The translations under genes were made by a program, and so were the position numbers. Below the pieces are notes generated by a model. The model did no database searches, had not been told where the DNA came from, and saw only the letters and a list, made by a program, of their open reading frames with translations. Positions 1 through 8,191 of a stretch of 45,471 bases of DNA are shown here, piece by piece. Where the stretch lies: positions 1-45,471 of the forward strand of contig JAFGDU010000021.1 of NCBI GenBank assembly GCA_016931915.1, in the 5' to 3' direction. Every line of letters starts with the position of its first letter. The first letter of the stretch is position 1. Source of the DNA: Actinomycetota bacterium. Lineage in GTDB: Bacteria; Actinomycetota; Geothermincolia; Geothermincolales; RBG-13-55-18.

Positions 1-524
1 AGACGGTGGTGCTCAACACCGACCTGGTGGTGCTCTCGACCGGCATCACGGCCAACCCGGACAACGCCGAATTGGCCCCCATGCTCAAGGTCCCCCGCAA
101 CGCCGAGGGTTTCTTCCTGGAGGCGCACATGAAGCTGCGCCCGGTGGATTTCGCCACCGACGGCGTCTTCGTGTGCGGCCTGGCCCATGCCCCCAAGTCC
201 ATCGAGGAGTCCGTTTCCCAGGCTGCCGCGGCCGCGGCGCGCGCGGAGTCCGTCCTCTGTAAGGACAGGATAGTCACCGAGGGAGTGGTGGCGGTGGTGG
301 ATGCCGATAGGTGCGCCGGCTGCGGCATCTGCGTGCAGCTCTGCCCCTTCGAGGCGGTGACCCTCGACGAGGAGAACAAGGTAGCGGTGGTCAACGCCTC
401 GCTGTGCAAGGGGTGCGGCACCTGTACGGCAGCCTGCACGGCCGGGGCCAGCCGCCTGCAGGGCTTCCGCTCCGACCAGATATACGAGCAGATAGAGGCG
501 GCGGCGTCCGCCTGGCGTGAATAG
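1..524 (+). CDS. hdrA: HdrA-like heterodisulfide reductase subunit A, C-terminal fragment
   Basis: This is the 3' end of a gene that starts left of the window; the reading frame is open to the edge (codons from base 3). The visible part ends an FAD/NAD-type domain (the stretch around LSTGI and DGVFVCGLAHAPKS is typical of HdrA) and then carries two ferredoxin-like [4Fe-4S] motifs. The first begins with CAGCGIC near base 312 and the second with CKGCGTC near base 405. HdrA is the cytoplasmic flavin subunit that splits or merges electron pairs in Hdr complexes. It is followed by an MvhD-like gene, a ferredoxin subunit and a formate dehydrogenase, so it probably receives electrons from formate through MvhD. 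hdrB and hdrC are not in the window and may lie upstream. The fragment identity is secure; the bifurcating role is inferred from family and context. Confidence 0.9.
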   Translation, partial: TVVLNTDLVVLSTGITANPDNAELAPMLKVPRNAEGFFLEAHMKLRPVDFATDGVFVCGLAHAPKSIEESVSQAAAAAARAESVLCKDRIVTEGVVAVVDADRCAGCGICVQLCPFEAVTLDEENKVAVVNASLCKGCGTCTAACTAGASRLQGFRSDQIYEQIEAAASAWRE

Positions 525-542
525 GAAGGGGAGGTGAGGAAC

Positions 543-1004
543 GTGGCAGAGGAAAGAGCGAGTAACAAAGAGGACGACGTCCGCATCCTGGCCTTCCTGT
601 GCAACTGGTGTTCCTATGCCGGGGCCGACCTCGCCGGCGTGTCCCGCTTCCAGTACCCGCCCAACGTGTTGGACGTGCGGGTGATGTGCACGGGTACCAT
701 CTCTCCCTACTTCGTGATCAAGGCCTTCCAGGAGGGCATGGACGGGGTGCTCATCGCCGGCTGCCACATCGGCGACTGCCATTACCTCAAGGGCAACTAC
801 ATGACCGCCAAGCGCTTCGGAGTGCTGCGCGAGGCCCTGAAGTTCCTGGGCCTGGAGGAGGGCAGGCTGCGCCTGGAGTGGGTGTCGGCCGCGGAGGGCG
901 AGAAATACGCCGACGTGATCCGTTCCTTCACGGAGGAGATAAGAGCCCTGGGGCCGTCGCCGCTGCGCGGCCGGAAGGCGGCGAAGGCGGAGGTGGGAAC
1001 ATGA
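543..1004 (+). CDS. mvhD: MvhD-like (methyl-viologen-reducing hydrogenase delta) subunit
   Basis: A small soluble protein of 153 aa from the GTG at 543. That start is preferred over the GTG at 534 because a purine-rich ribosome site (AGGAAGGGGAGG) lies at the correct distance from 543 and abuts 534. It has the family's conserved cysteines: CNWCSYAGAD near the N-terminus, then VMCTG and GCHIGDCHY, the expected ligands of a [2Fe-2S] cluster. In methanogens and many bacteria MvhD/VhuD/FlxD passes electrons from hydrogenase or formate dehydrogenase to HdrA. Here it lies directly after hdrA, and its stop codon overlaps the start of the next gene (ATGA at 1001-1004), which suggests translational coupling and a fixed stoichiometry. 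No selenocysteine replaces the cysteines here. Confidence 0.9.
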   Translation: MAEERASNKEDDVRILAFLCNWCSYAGADLAGVSRFQYPPNVLDVRVMCTGTISPYFVIKAFQEGMDGVLIAGCHIGDCHYLKGNYMTAKRFGVLREALKFLGLEEGRLRLEWVSAAEGEKYADVIRSFTEEIRALGPSPLRGRKAAKAEVGT

Positions 1005-1804
1005 GCGACCTCAAGGCCATCGTTATGGAAAAGTTGAATGACGGCGCTGACGCCTTTCTCTGCCTCAAGGACGAGGAGGGGACGGTGCTCCCGGCGCTCA
1101 TCACCGATGCCGACTCGCCCGACCTGGAATTCGTGGACGTGGGAGACTCGCGCTACCCCCTAGGCAGGATACTAATCGATCTGCAGCGTGAGTACCCGGA
1201 TAAAAGGTTCGCCGTGCTGGTGCGCGGCTGCGACGAGCGGGCCCTCATCGAGCTGTCCAAGCTGGAACAGATAGACCTGGACCGCCTGGTCATGGTGGGC
1301 GTGGCCTGCAGCGCAGAGGAGGCCGAAGCCTGCGGCTGCCCGCGCCCCTATCCCAGCGAGATCGCCATAGGGGAAAGGGTGGAGGCAGCGCCGGGCCGGG
1401 AGGTCATCGACGAGGTGGAGGCGCTCCCCGACTCGGAGCGCATGCAGTGGTGGAGAGAGCAGTTCTCGCGCTGCATCAAGTGCTACGGTTGCCGCAACAT
1501 ATGCCCCATGTGCTTCTGCAAGGACTGCGCGCTGGAGAACCCCCAGCTGGTCGAGCCGGGGGTCATCCCGCCCGAGTTCCCATCCTTCCACATCATAAGG
1601 GCCCTGGACATGGCGGGCAGGTGTATCGATTGCGGCCTGTGCGAGGAGGCATGCCCGGCAAATATCCCTCTGCGCAGCCTCTACCGCAAGATGCAGGACA
1701 TCATGGAGGACAAGCTGGAGTACAGGGCGGGGGAGAACGCTGACGAGAAGAGCCCCCTCAGCTTCCTGGGCACCGAGAACGATATCGAAAAGCTGCAGGC
1801 ATAG
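1001..1804 (+). CDS. Dicluster 4Fe-4S electron-transfer subunit, FdhB/FrhB-like
   Basis: A 267-aa protein that starts at the ATG overlapping the mvhD stop. The open frame extends upstream to 599, but that part is only an antiframe of mvhD. The N-terminal 150 residues hold a region with VRGCDERALIEL and VGVAC that resembles the FrhB/FdhB beta-subunit family. The C-terminal part has two [4Fe-4S] motifs: CIKCYGCRNICP from C158, followed by extra cysteines (CFCKDC), and CIDCGLCEEACP from C208. It most likely wires the formate dehydrogenase catalytic subunit (next gene) to MvhD/HdrA. It is much shorter than the F420-binding FdhB of methanogens, so F420 use cannot be assumed. The subunit role is confident; the exact electron partner is not. 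Confidence 0.8.
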   Translation: MSDLKAIVMEKLNDGADAFLCLKDEEGTVLPALITDADSPDLEFVDVGDSRYPLGRILIDLQREYPDKRFAVLVRGCDERALIELSKLEQIDLDRLVMVGVACSAEEAEACGCPRPYPSEIAIGERVEAAPGREVIDEVEALPDSERMQWWREQFSRCIKCYGCRNICPMCFCKDCALENPQLVEPGVIPPEFPSFHIIRALDMAGRCIDCGLCEEACPANIPLRSLYRKMQDIMEDKLEYRAGENADEKSPLSFLGTENDIEKLQA

Positions 1805-1846
1805 GGGTCAGGCCTCGCCGCGTGCCTGGGGAGACGTGAGGACCAG

Positions 1847-1874
1847 GCTCCGCGTTCCGGCCCGAGCGCGGAGC
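1847..1874 (+). other. Intercistronic hairpin before fdhA
   Basis: In the 99-bp gap between the ferredoxin subunit and fdhA there is a perfect 8-bp inverted repeat, GCTCCGCG / CGCGGAGC, with a 12-nt loop. It is not followed by a T-run, so it is not a classical terminator. It more likely stabilises an mRNA end or marks a processing site that adjusts expression of fdhA relative to the upstream genes. Function is inference only. Confidence 0.5.
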
Positions 1875-1903
1875 AAGGACAAGGCGGAACAGGAGTAGAG
1901 TAT

Positions 1904-3967
1904 ATGGCCGGAAACGACAAGGAATTGAGCTGGAGGCTCGTCCCCTCGACCTGCGTCTACTGCGGGACCGGTTGCGGCGTCCTGCTCGAGGTTACCGGGG
2001 ACCGTCTCACCGGGACCCTCCCCCAGAAGGACCACCCCGTGAGCAGGGGCGCCCTGTGTATCAAGGGATGGTCGGTGCACGAGTTCGTGCACAGCCCGAG
2101 GCGCTTGACCAAACCCATGATCCGTAAGGATGGAGAGCTGGTGGAGACGGATTGGGATACCGCCCTGCAGGCGGCGGCGGACGGGCTGGCGGGGGCGCGC
2201 GACGGGTACGGACCCGACTCAGTGGGCTTCTTCGCCTCGGCGCGCTGCACCAACGAGGAGAACTACCTGCTGCAGAAACTGGCACGCGTGGCGGTCGGCA
2301 CCAACAACGTCGACCACTGCGCTCGTTTATGACACAGCCCCACCGTCGCCGGTCTGGCGGCAACTCTCGGGAGCGGGGCCATGACCAACTCCGTGAATGA
2401 GCTGGAAGATACAGAGGTCATCCTGGTGGTGGGATCCAACACCACCGAGCAGCACCCCATCATCGGGGAAAAGATACTCGGCGCCGTCTCCAGGGACACC
2501 AGACTCATCGTCATCGACCCGCGCACCATCCATCTCTCGGGCTTCGCGGACGTCTACCTCAGGCCCAGGCCGGGCTCCGAGGTGGCCTACCTCAATGGCC
2601 TGATAAACGTGATCATATCCGAGGGCCTGGAGGACGCGGAGTTCATCGCATCCCGCACCGAGGGCTTCGAGGAGCTGAAGAAGTCGGTAGAGGAGTACAC
2701 ACCTCAAAAGGTGGAGGAGATATCCGGCATACCCGCGGGCGACCTGGTGCATGCGGCGCGCCTCTATGCGGAGGCGGAGCGGGCCTCCATCGTCTACTGC
2801 ATGGGCATAACCCAGCATTCCACCGGCACCGACAACGTCATGTCCCTGGCCAACCTGGCCATGCTCACCGGCAACATCGGTAAGCCAGGCACGGGCGTAA
2901 ACCCGCTGCGCGGCCAGAACAACGTGCAGGGTGCCTGCGACCTCGGCGGCCTGCCCAACGTCTATACCGCTTACCAGAAGGTGGCGGACGAGGATACCGC
3001 CAGGAGGTTCGAGGAAGCCTGGGGCGTAGAGGGTCTGCCCCGGCAGCCCGGGCTGACGGTGACCGAGATGATGGACAAAGCCGCCGAGGGCGAACTGCGC
3101 GCAATGTATATCATGGGAGAGAACCCCGCGGTATCCGACCCCGATCTGAACCACGTGCGCGAGGCCTTGAGCAAACTGGGATTCCTGGTGCTCGCGGACA
3201 TCATGGAGAGCGAGACCATGGAATATGCCCACGTCGTCCTGCCCGCCGCTTCCTTCGCGGAGAAGGACGGCACCATCACCAATACGGAGCGCAGGGTGCA
3301 GAGGATCCGCAAGGCGATCGAACCGGTGGGAGAGGCCAGGGCGGACTGGGACATCATAGCGCTGCTGGGACGCAAGATGGGCGCTTCAGGGTTCGACTTC
3401 TCCTCGCCCGAGGAGGTCTTCGAGGAGATCAGGAAGGTCACTCCCTCCTATGCGGGGATCAGCTACGAGCGCCTGGGCACGCAAGGCCTGCAGTGGCCAT
3501 GCCCCCGCGATGATCATCCCGGAACCCCCATACTACACGTGGATGGTTTTCCCCCCGGCGGAGGAAAGTTCACCCCATGCGAGTTCCGCGAGCCGTCCGA
3601 GGCGCCGGATGCGGATTACCCGCTGGTACTGACCACGGGGCGCCTGCTCTTCCATTATCATACCGGTACCATGACTCGGCGCTCGCCCTCGCTGGTGCGG
3701 GAGATAGACCGCGCCTTCGTGGAGGTGAACCCGGCGGACGCGTCCGAGTTGGGAATCAACGATGGAGACACGGTGAAGGTATCCTCGCGGCGGGGAAGCG
3801 TAGAGGTGGACGCCAAGGTCACGGAAAAGGTGGGCAAGGGGGTTATCTTCATGCCTTTCCACTTTGCGGAGGCCGCGGCAAACGAGCTCACCAACAGCGC
3901 ACTCGATCCGGTGTCGAAGATCCCCGAGTTCAAGGTCTGCGCCGCCGCGGTGGAGAGGCTTAACTGA
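1904..3967 (+). CDS. fdhA: Selenocysteine-containing formate dehydrogenase, catalytic subunit (FdhA/FdhF type)
   Basis: This molybdopterin oxidoreductase interconverts formate and CO2. The gene is 688 codons long and must be read through an in-frame TGA at 2330-2332 (residue 143). Residues before it (HCARL) and after it (HSPTVAG) match the active-site motif CAR-x-U-H-x-P-S/T-VAG of Sec formate dehydrogenases. The N-terminal [4Fe-4S] site is C17, C20, C24, C52. The molybdopterin domains follow (GSNTTEQHP, MGITQHSTG, RGQNNVQGACDLG). The C-terminal dinucleotide-binding domain contains LTTGRLLFHYHTGTMTRRS. The ATG at 1904 has the ribosome site AGGAG 9 bp upstream. With hdrA, mvhD and the dicluster subunit it forms one transcription unit. 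A standard gene caller would split it into 1904-2332 and 2381-3967. The Sec insertion genes selA, selB and selC are not in the window and must be elsewhere if the protein is made. Confidence 0.95.
2345..2361 (+). promoter_or_regulatory. Bacterial SECIS element inside fdhA
   Basis: A stem-loop lies immediately downstream of the UGA codon. The stem is GUCGCC pairing with GGCGGC (six pairs, one U-G) and the loop is GGUCU. The loop begins 18 nt after the UGA; in E. coli fdhF, where SelB binds a GGUCU-containing loop, the distance is nearly the same. The hairpin lies within coding sequence and would direct selenocysteine insertion at residue 143. Confidence 0.85.
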
Positions 3968-3970
3968 TCC

Positions 3971-5179
3971 CTAGGCGCCGAACTTGTTCAGCCGCTGAGC
4001 GTTGGCCAGCATCAGGGGCATGAGGTCAACGGCCGTAAAGATCCCCAGGCCGCCGCGGTTGCAGGCACTCTCCCCGAAGGATTCCACGCCGTCCCGCCTC
4101 TCCCAGCGAGAGCGTAGCAGCAGGGGAGAGGGGTGCCAGCTGTGGCCCGCGAGCAGGGCCGGTGTGGAATGATCGCCGGTTACGGCCAGCACGTCGGGGC
4201 CTAATGAGATCAGGCGGGGCAGCAGAGCGTCCACCTCCTCGATACAGGCGACCTTGGCGTCGAAGTCCCCGTCCTCACCACGGCTGTCGGTGTACTTATA
4301 GTGGACGAAGAAGTAATCGTAGTCCAACCAGGCTTCTTCCAGGGCATCGAGCTGGTCCGAGAATGATGGACCGGTGTCGACGAGTTCCATACCTACCAGC
4401 CTGGCCACGGCACGGTACATGGGATAGGTGGCGATAGCACCCGCACGCATGGAGTAGAGATCGGTGATGTGGGGGATATCGGGCATCCTGGCGAAACCAC
4501 GCGTCAGGATCATGTTGGCGGGATGCTCGTCCCTCAATACACCGGCCACCTCGTCCAGATAGGAATTCACCAGCGCGGCTGTACGTTCCGCGTCCTCACC
4601 GCCATCAGGAAGGGCTTCACAACGCAGGGGGGGCTGCCCGGTGCGCTGGGGATCGGTGTCCGTTATGAGTTCCGAGAGCCCTGCGCCGCGCAGGACCAGG
4701 GCCGCGCGGTGCTCTTTCTCGGGCCGGATGTCCGCCCTCACTCCCTCCAGCGATATCCCGGCCAGCTTCTCGCACAGGCGGGCGTTCTCCTCGCTGGAGA
4801 TCCTGCCCGCGCGCCGGTCGGTCACCACCCCATCCTCCACGGTACAGAAGTTAACCCGCGCCGCCAGGTCATCGCGCCCGAGTTCTATCCCGACTCCCAG
4901 GGCGGAGAGGACTCCCCTCCCCACCTCGAAGCGGACGGGATCGTAGCCGAAGAGGGCCATGTGAGCCGGGCCGCTCCCCGGGGTTATCCCCGGTCCGATG
5001 GCGTGGATAAGGCCGCATATGGATTCTCCTGCCGCTGCGTCCAGGTTGGGAGTAACGGCCGTCTCCAGTTCCGTTAGACCTGAGTCCGTATGGGGAAGCC
5101 CTCCCAATCCGTCAAGTACCAGCAAGACCAGCTTGGAATCGTTCTCGACGGTCAGCATGGATAAGAATTTAAGGTCCAT
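3971..5179 (-). CDS. apgM: Cofactor-independent phosphoglycerate mutase, archaeal type
   Basis: A 402-aa member of the alkaline-phosphatase superfamily that interconverts 3- and 2-phosphoglycerate in glycolysis and gluconeogenesis. Visible motifs are the first metal site VLDGLGG near residue 22, the nucleophile region GSGPAHMALFGYDP near residue 68 with its serine, and the C-terminal metal-binding segment TGDHSTPALLAGHSWHP. Length and motif order fit ApgM rather than the longer GpmI. The ATG start has a good ribosome site (AAGGAGG, spacing about 8). It is convergent with fdhA, only 3 bp apart, so there is no room for a terminator between them. A TATAAT-like hexamer lies upstream on the minus strand at 5215-5220. 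Confidence 0.92.
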   Translation of the reverse strand: MDLKFLSMLTVENDSKLVLLVLDGLGGLPHTDSGLTELETAVTPNLDAAAGESICGLIHAIGPGITPGSGPAHMALFGYDPVRFEVGRGVLSALGVGIELGRDDLAARVNFCTVEDGVVTDRRAGRISSEENARLCEKLAGISLEGVRADIRPEKEHRAALVLRGAGLSELITDTDPQRTGQPPLRCEALPDGGEDAERTAALVNSYLDEVAGVLRDEHPANMILTRGFARMPDIPHITDLYSMRAGAIATYPMYRAVARLVGMELVDTGPSFSDQLDALEEAWLDYDYFFVHYKYTDSRGEDGDFDAKVACIEEVDALLPRLISLGPDVLAVTGDHSTPALLAGHSWHPSPLLLRSRWERRDGVESFGESACNRGGLGIFTAVDLMPLMLANAQRLNKFGA

Positions 5180-5214
5180 GAAAGCGGCCTCCTTTTTAAT
5201 ATCCTTATGCCACT

Positions 5215-5220
5215 ATTATA
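5215..5220 (-). promoter_or_regulatory. Possible -10 box for apgM
   Basis: On the minus strand this reads TATAAT, 36 bp before the apgM start codon, in an AT-rich intergenic stretch. No convincing -35 box is seen at 16-18 bp, so this is only a candidate. Confidence 0.35.
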
Positions 5221-5325
5221 TTATCCATCTCTGGCCGATATGCATATAAGAAGGTGCCGGCCAAGGCATCATCGAATGGGAATTACGGGTAGTCGAATAT
5301 AAGGATAAGAGGAACGAGACGGTTT

Positions 5326-7035
5326 ATGTCGGGCAACCATAAAACGGCCTTATACATCCTCCTGATCATTCTGATTGCAACCGCTATCTTTGCTTGCACC
5401 GTAGTGGTGAGGATGCAGTACTTCAATACCTTGTCTCAATATAACCATCAATGGCTTACGGGGGATACCCTCAGGTACAGCCGCTACTGGTACCGGGATA
5501 GTCCTTTTACCCTGCGGTTCGGGATGTTCTTCAATCCCGATTCCGTGGAGTTTAACGACCTTTCGAGCCGAGTCTTGTACATCAGCTACCCGCCGGGGGC
5601 GGTATTGCCCATTTACCTGTTGTCCGAAATCACGAACTCCGAGCCCAGCGTCGGGATGATTAACGCCTATAATCTATTCAACCATTACATGATCGCCCTC
5701 TTTCTTGCCTTGATGGTGTTCCTCTTCCTGCGCCAGCTGGGATTCGCCGATCTCAAGGCGTTTATACTCTCCTTGATTCCGGTACTGGTTATCCTGCTCA
5801 CACCGGCAGGCCTTTATTGGCACCAGAACGTCTTCTTTGTGGACCAGGCCGTAATAATGCCCATCGTCCTCTTTATCTTCCTGGAGGTAGCGAGGAAGGA
5901 TATCGCAAACAAGCGCGCAAGGATCGGCGTGGATGTAGCCCAGGTATTGATATTTTTCTATGGAATGCTCACGGATTGGCTTTTCTTCTTTTTCGCCCTG
6001 GCGGTGTTTGTAAAGAGGGTTTTCCTGGGCGAATTGGGAAAGACCTTCCGCGAGAGAGCCGTGAAGAGCTTCAGGTACTGGCTTCCCGCTGTCGCAGCCA
6101 TGGCACTTTTCGCGATCCAACTGTCTGTGCTGGGCGGCTGGGGACAGCTGTTCGACAAGTTCCTTTTTCGCAGCGGATTCGGGGCCGGAGGGGAGGAAGC
6201 CGCCGAGGGTTTCTTCGAGGCATTCTGGTCAAATCATGTCGCCCAGGGATTTGGCTCGGCCGCGGTCGTTTTTCTCTGGGGAAGCCTGGCCGTACTGCTC
6301 TTGGTGCTGGTATATACCTTATACCTGAGAGTGAAGGGTCGAGCGATCGGCTCCGAGGTTAAGCAGGTATTAGCCCTGGCTTCGGTCATGCTCCTCCCTT
6401 GTTTTCTGCAGGTGTACCTTTTCCGCAATCATTCCGCCATCCACAGTTTCTCGTCTCTTAAGTTCGAGCTTCCACTGGCGACCGTGACCTTTGTCCTTAT
6501 TCCGCTGCTGGTCTATTTCTCCGCCAGGGACTTCCTGGCTGAGCGGAAGAACGAACCGGGCCGCTTACGAGAGATCGTGCGCTCGAAAGCCAAGGAGATT
6601 GCGTTGGCGCTCGTATTGCTGCCTCTCCTGCTTGCAAGTATCTACGTCGCATTGCTCAGCCCGAGAATGCTCAGCCTCTTTCCGCCGCCGCAGGATTATT
6701 CCTTGGAAAAGCTCGTGGAGGAATGCGCCGAATACGAGGACGTGCTCTTCTCTTTCCAATACGAGATTCCCGCCAACCCACCGCAGCAGCTGGCCCTGGC
6801 GATGAAACGGATGTACTACGTGGAGTCGTTTGAGGCAATACTGGAAAAAGTGGCTGGAATAGAAGGCGAATATACAATAGGCATATTGGTAATCGAGGGA
6901 TGGCCGATGCCGGAGGTAGCCGGCATGGAGGCTCTATACGAGGGGGATTTTGCAACTACTTCCAAGGGGGACCTCCGCCTGTACTGGTTGAGCAAGGAGG
7001 AACTGTTGGAGGTACTGAACGGTACTCCCGAGTAA
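5326..7035 (+). CDS. Polytopic membrane protein, GT-C glycosyltransferase-like
   Basis: A 569-aa membrane protein. A hydrophobic segment at residues 8-28 is followed by a polar stretch with SYPPGAVLPIYLLSE near residue 88, a feature often seen in dolichyl/undecaprenyl-phosphate-sugar dependent (GT-C, GT39/87-like) transferases. About eight to ten further membrane segments follow up to about residue 450. The last 110 residues are soluble and acidic. I cannot see a diagnostic catalytic motif, so the glycosyltransferase call rests on overall architecture. The gene stands alone between minus-strand genes and has lower GC than its neighbours, more like the polysaccharide locus at 25-39 kb. It may therefore be a transferred or relaxed-codon gene. 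Confidence 0.55.
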   Translation: MSGNHKTALYILLIILIATAIFACTVVVRMQYFNTLSQYNHQWLTGDTLRYSRYWYRDSPFTLRFGMFFNPDSVEFNDLSSRVLYISYPPGAVLPIYLLSEITNSEPSVGMINAYNLFNHYMIALFLALMVFLFLRQLGFADLKAFILSLIPVLVILLTPAGLYWHQNVFFVDQAVIMPIVLFIFLEVARKDIANKRARIGVDVAQVLIFFYGMLTDWLFFFFALAVFVKRVFLGELGKTFRERAVKSFRYWLPAVAAMALFAIQLSVLGGWGQLFDKFLFRSGFGAGGEEAAEGFFEAFWSNHVAQGFGSAAVVFLWGSLAVLLLVLVYTLYLRVKGRAIGSEVKQVLALASVMLLPCFLQVYLFRNHSAIHSFSSLKFELPLATVTFVLIPLLVYFSARDFLAERKNEPGRLREIVRSKAKEIALALVLLPLLLASIYVALLSPRMLSLFPPPQDYSLEKLVEECAEYEDVLFSFQYEIPANPPQQLALAMKRMYYVESFEAILEKVAGIEGEYTIGILVIEGWPMPEVAGMEALYEGDFATTSKGDLRLYWLSKEELLEVLNGTPE

Positions 7036-7058
7036 GATCTATACTATAGGCCTTCTCC

Positions 7059-8060
7059 CTATGCCACCGCCAGCTTCTCCAGCCCTGTCAGGTCCCTCTC
7101 GGTTCCCAGCGCGATGAGAAGGTCGCCCGCATCGATGCGGGTGTCCTTGTGCGGATTGGTCTCGAAGTCCATGCTCCCCGACTTGCGTACCGCCGTTATC
7201 AGCGCACCGGTTTTGGCCTTGATATCCAGCTCTCCGATGGTATGGCCGTCCAGCGGCGAGCCCTCCTCCACCAGCAGTTCCTCCATGCGATATTCGACGG
7301 CGATGTCGATTGTGACCAGGTCCAGGTAGTCGTAAACACCGGGCCTCAGGAGGAAAGTGGCCATCTGCCTGCCGCTCAATTCGTAGGGTGAGATGATGCG
7401 GTCCGCGCCCGCGAACCGCAGCTTGTCCACCGAGTCCCGGCTGATGGACCTGGTTACGATCATCAGGTCCGGATTGAGAAAGCGGGCGGAGATGGTGGTG
7501 AAGAGGTTGTCGGCGTCGTTCTCAAGGGCACATACCAGCCCTTTCGCCCGCTTTACCCCGGCCTGCTCCAGCGTATCGGTCTCAGTGGCGCTGCCCTCGA
7601 TATGCAGGAAGCCGCGATCGATCGCGTCCTCGATCCGGTCGTGATCTATCTCGACCACCACGAAATCTACGCCGGCCTCGGCCATGGTGTCGCATACCAC
7701 CTCTCCCACGCGTCCATAGCCGCAGATGACGTAGTGGTCCTGCAGTTTCTTTATCCTTAAGTCCATTCTCCTCCTCCCGAAAGTCTCCCTGAAAGCCTCC
7801 CTGAACGTATATCTCAAAAAGCTGGCGATGAGGAAGAAGAGGGCGGAAACACCGATGATGATGACGATGATAGTGAAATACTGACCCGCCGTAGTCAGCG
7901 GTTCCACCTCGGTAAAGCCTACGGTGAAGACGGTGATGACGGTCATGTAGAAAGCGTCGTTGTATCCCATGCCCTCTATGAGCATGTAACCGAAGGGTGC
8001 CAGGATGAGCAGGGCCAGAAACATGAACAACGCTATGACCACACGACGTTGCGCGCCCAC
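7059..8060 (-). CDS. Potassium channel with RCK (TrkA-N/TrkA-C) domains
   Basis: A 333-aa, two-transmembrane ion channel subunit. TM1 is about residues 9-28, then a pore helix and filter read TVGFTE (residues about 45-50), and TM2 is about residues 60-85. A cytoplasmic TrkA-N Rossmann domain follows (YVICGYGRVGEVV, then VVVEIDHDR), and then a TrkA-C domain (about residues 255-333). This is the MthK-like layout, in which ligand or nucleotide binding at the RCK gating ring opens the pore. The filter has Phe instead of the usual Tyr and Thr-Glu instead of Gly-Asp. The GTG start has an AGAGGAG ribosome site. Ion and ligand specificity cannot be read from sequence. Confidence 0.88.
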   Translation of the reverse strand: MGAQRRVVIALFMFLALLILAPFGYMLIEGMGYNDAFYMTVITVFTVGFTEVEPLTTAGQYFTIIVIIIGVSALFFLIASFLRYTFREAFRETFGRRRMDLRIKKLQDHYVICGYGRVGEVVCDTMAEAGVDFVVVEIDHDRIEDAIDRGFLHIEGSATETDTLEQAGVKRAKGLVCALENDADNLFTTISARFLNPDLMIVTRSISRDSVDKLRFAGADRIISPYELSGRQMATFLLRPGVYDYLDLVTIDIAVEYRMEELLVEEGSPLDGHTIGELDIKAKTGALITAVRKSGSMDFETNPHKDTRIDAGDLLIALGTERDLTGLEKLAVA

Positions 8061-8191
8061 GTACAGCTCCTCTTGGTATTAATGCCTGCATCAATATACG
8101 GGAGGAACGGAAAGAGATAACCGCGCCTCACATAGAAGTCTTAAACGGCCGGGGCGATTATCCTTTTTCGGGCCCGACGCCGGGAGTTCGA

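Noticed and set aside
599..1000. N-terminal extension of the dicluster subunit by 134 codons
   Set aside because: The extension is Arg/Gly-rich antiframe of the MvhD gene; the ATG at 1001 overlaps the mvhD stop and has family-like sequence from there on.
2330..2381. Frameshift or pseudogene in fdhA
   Set aside because: The break is a single TGA in an otherwise intact frame at the exact active-site position, followed by a SECIS-like hairpin; reading it as Sec restores a full-length protein.
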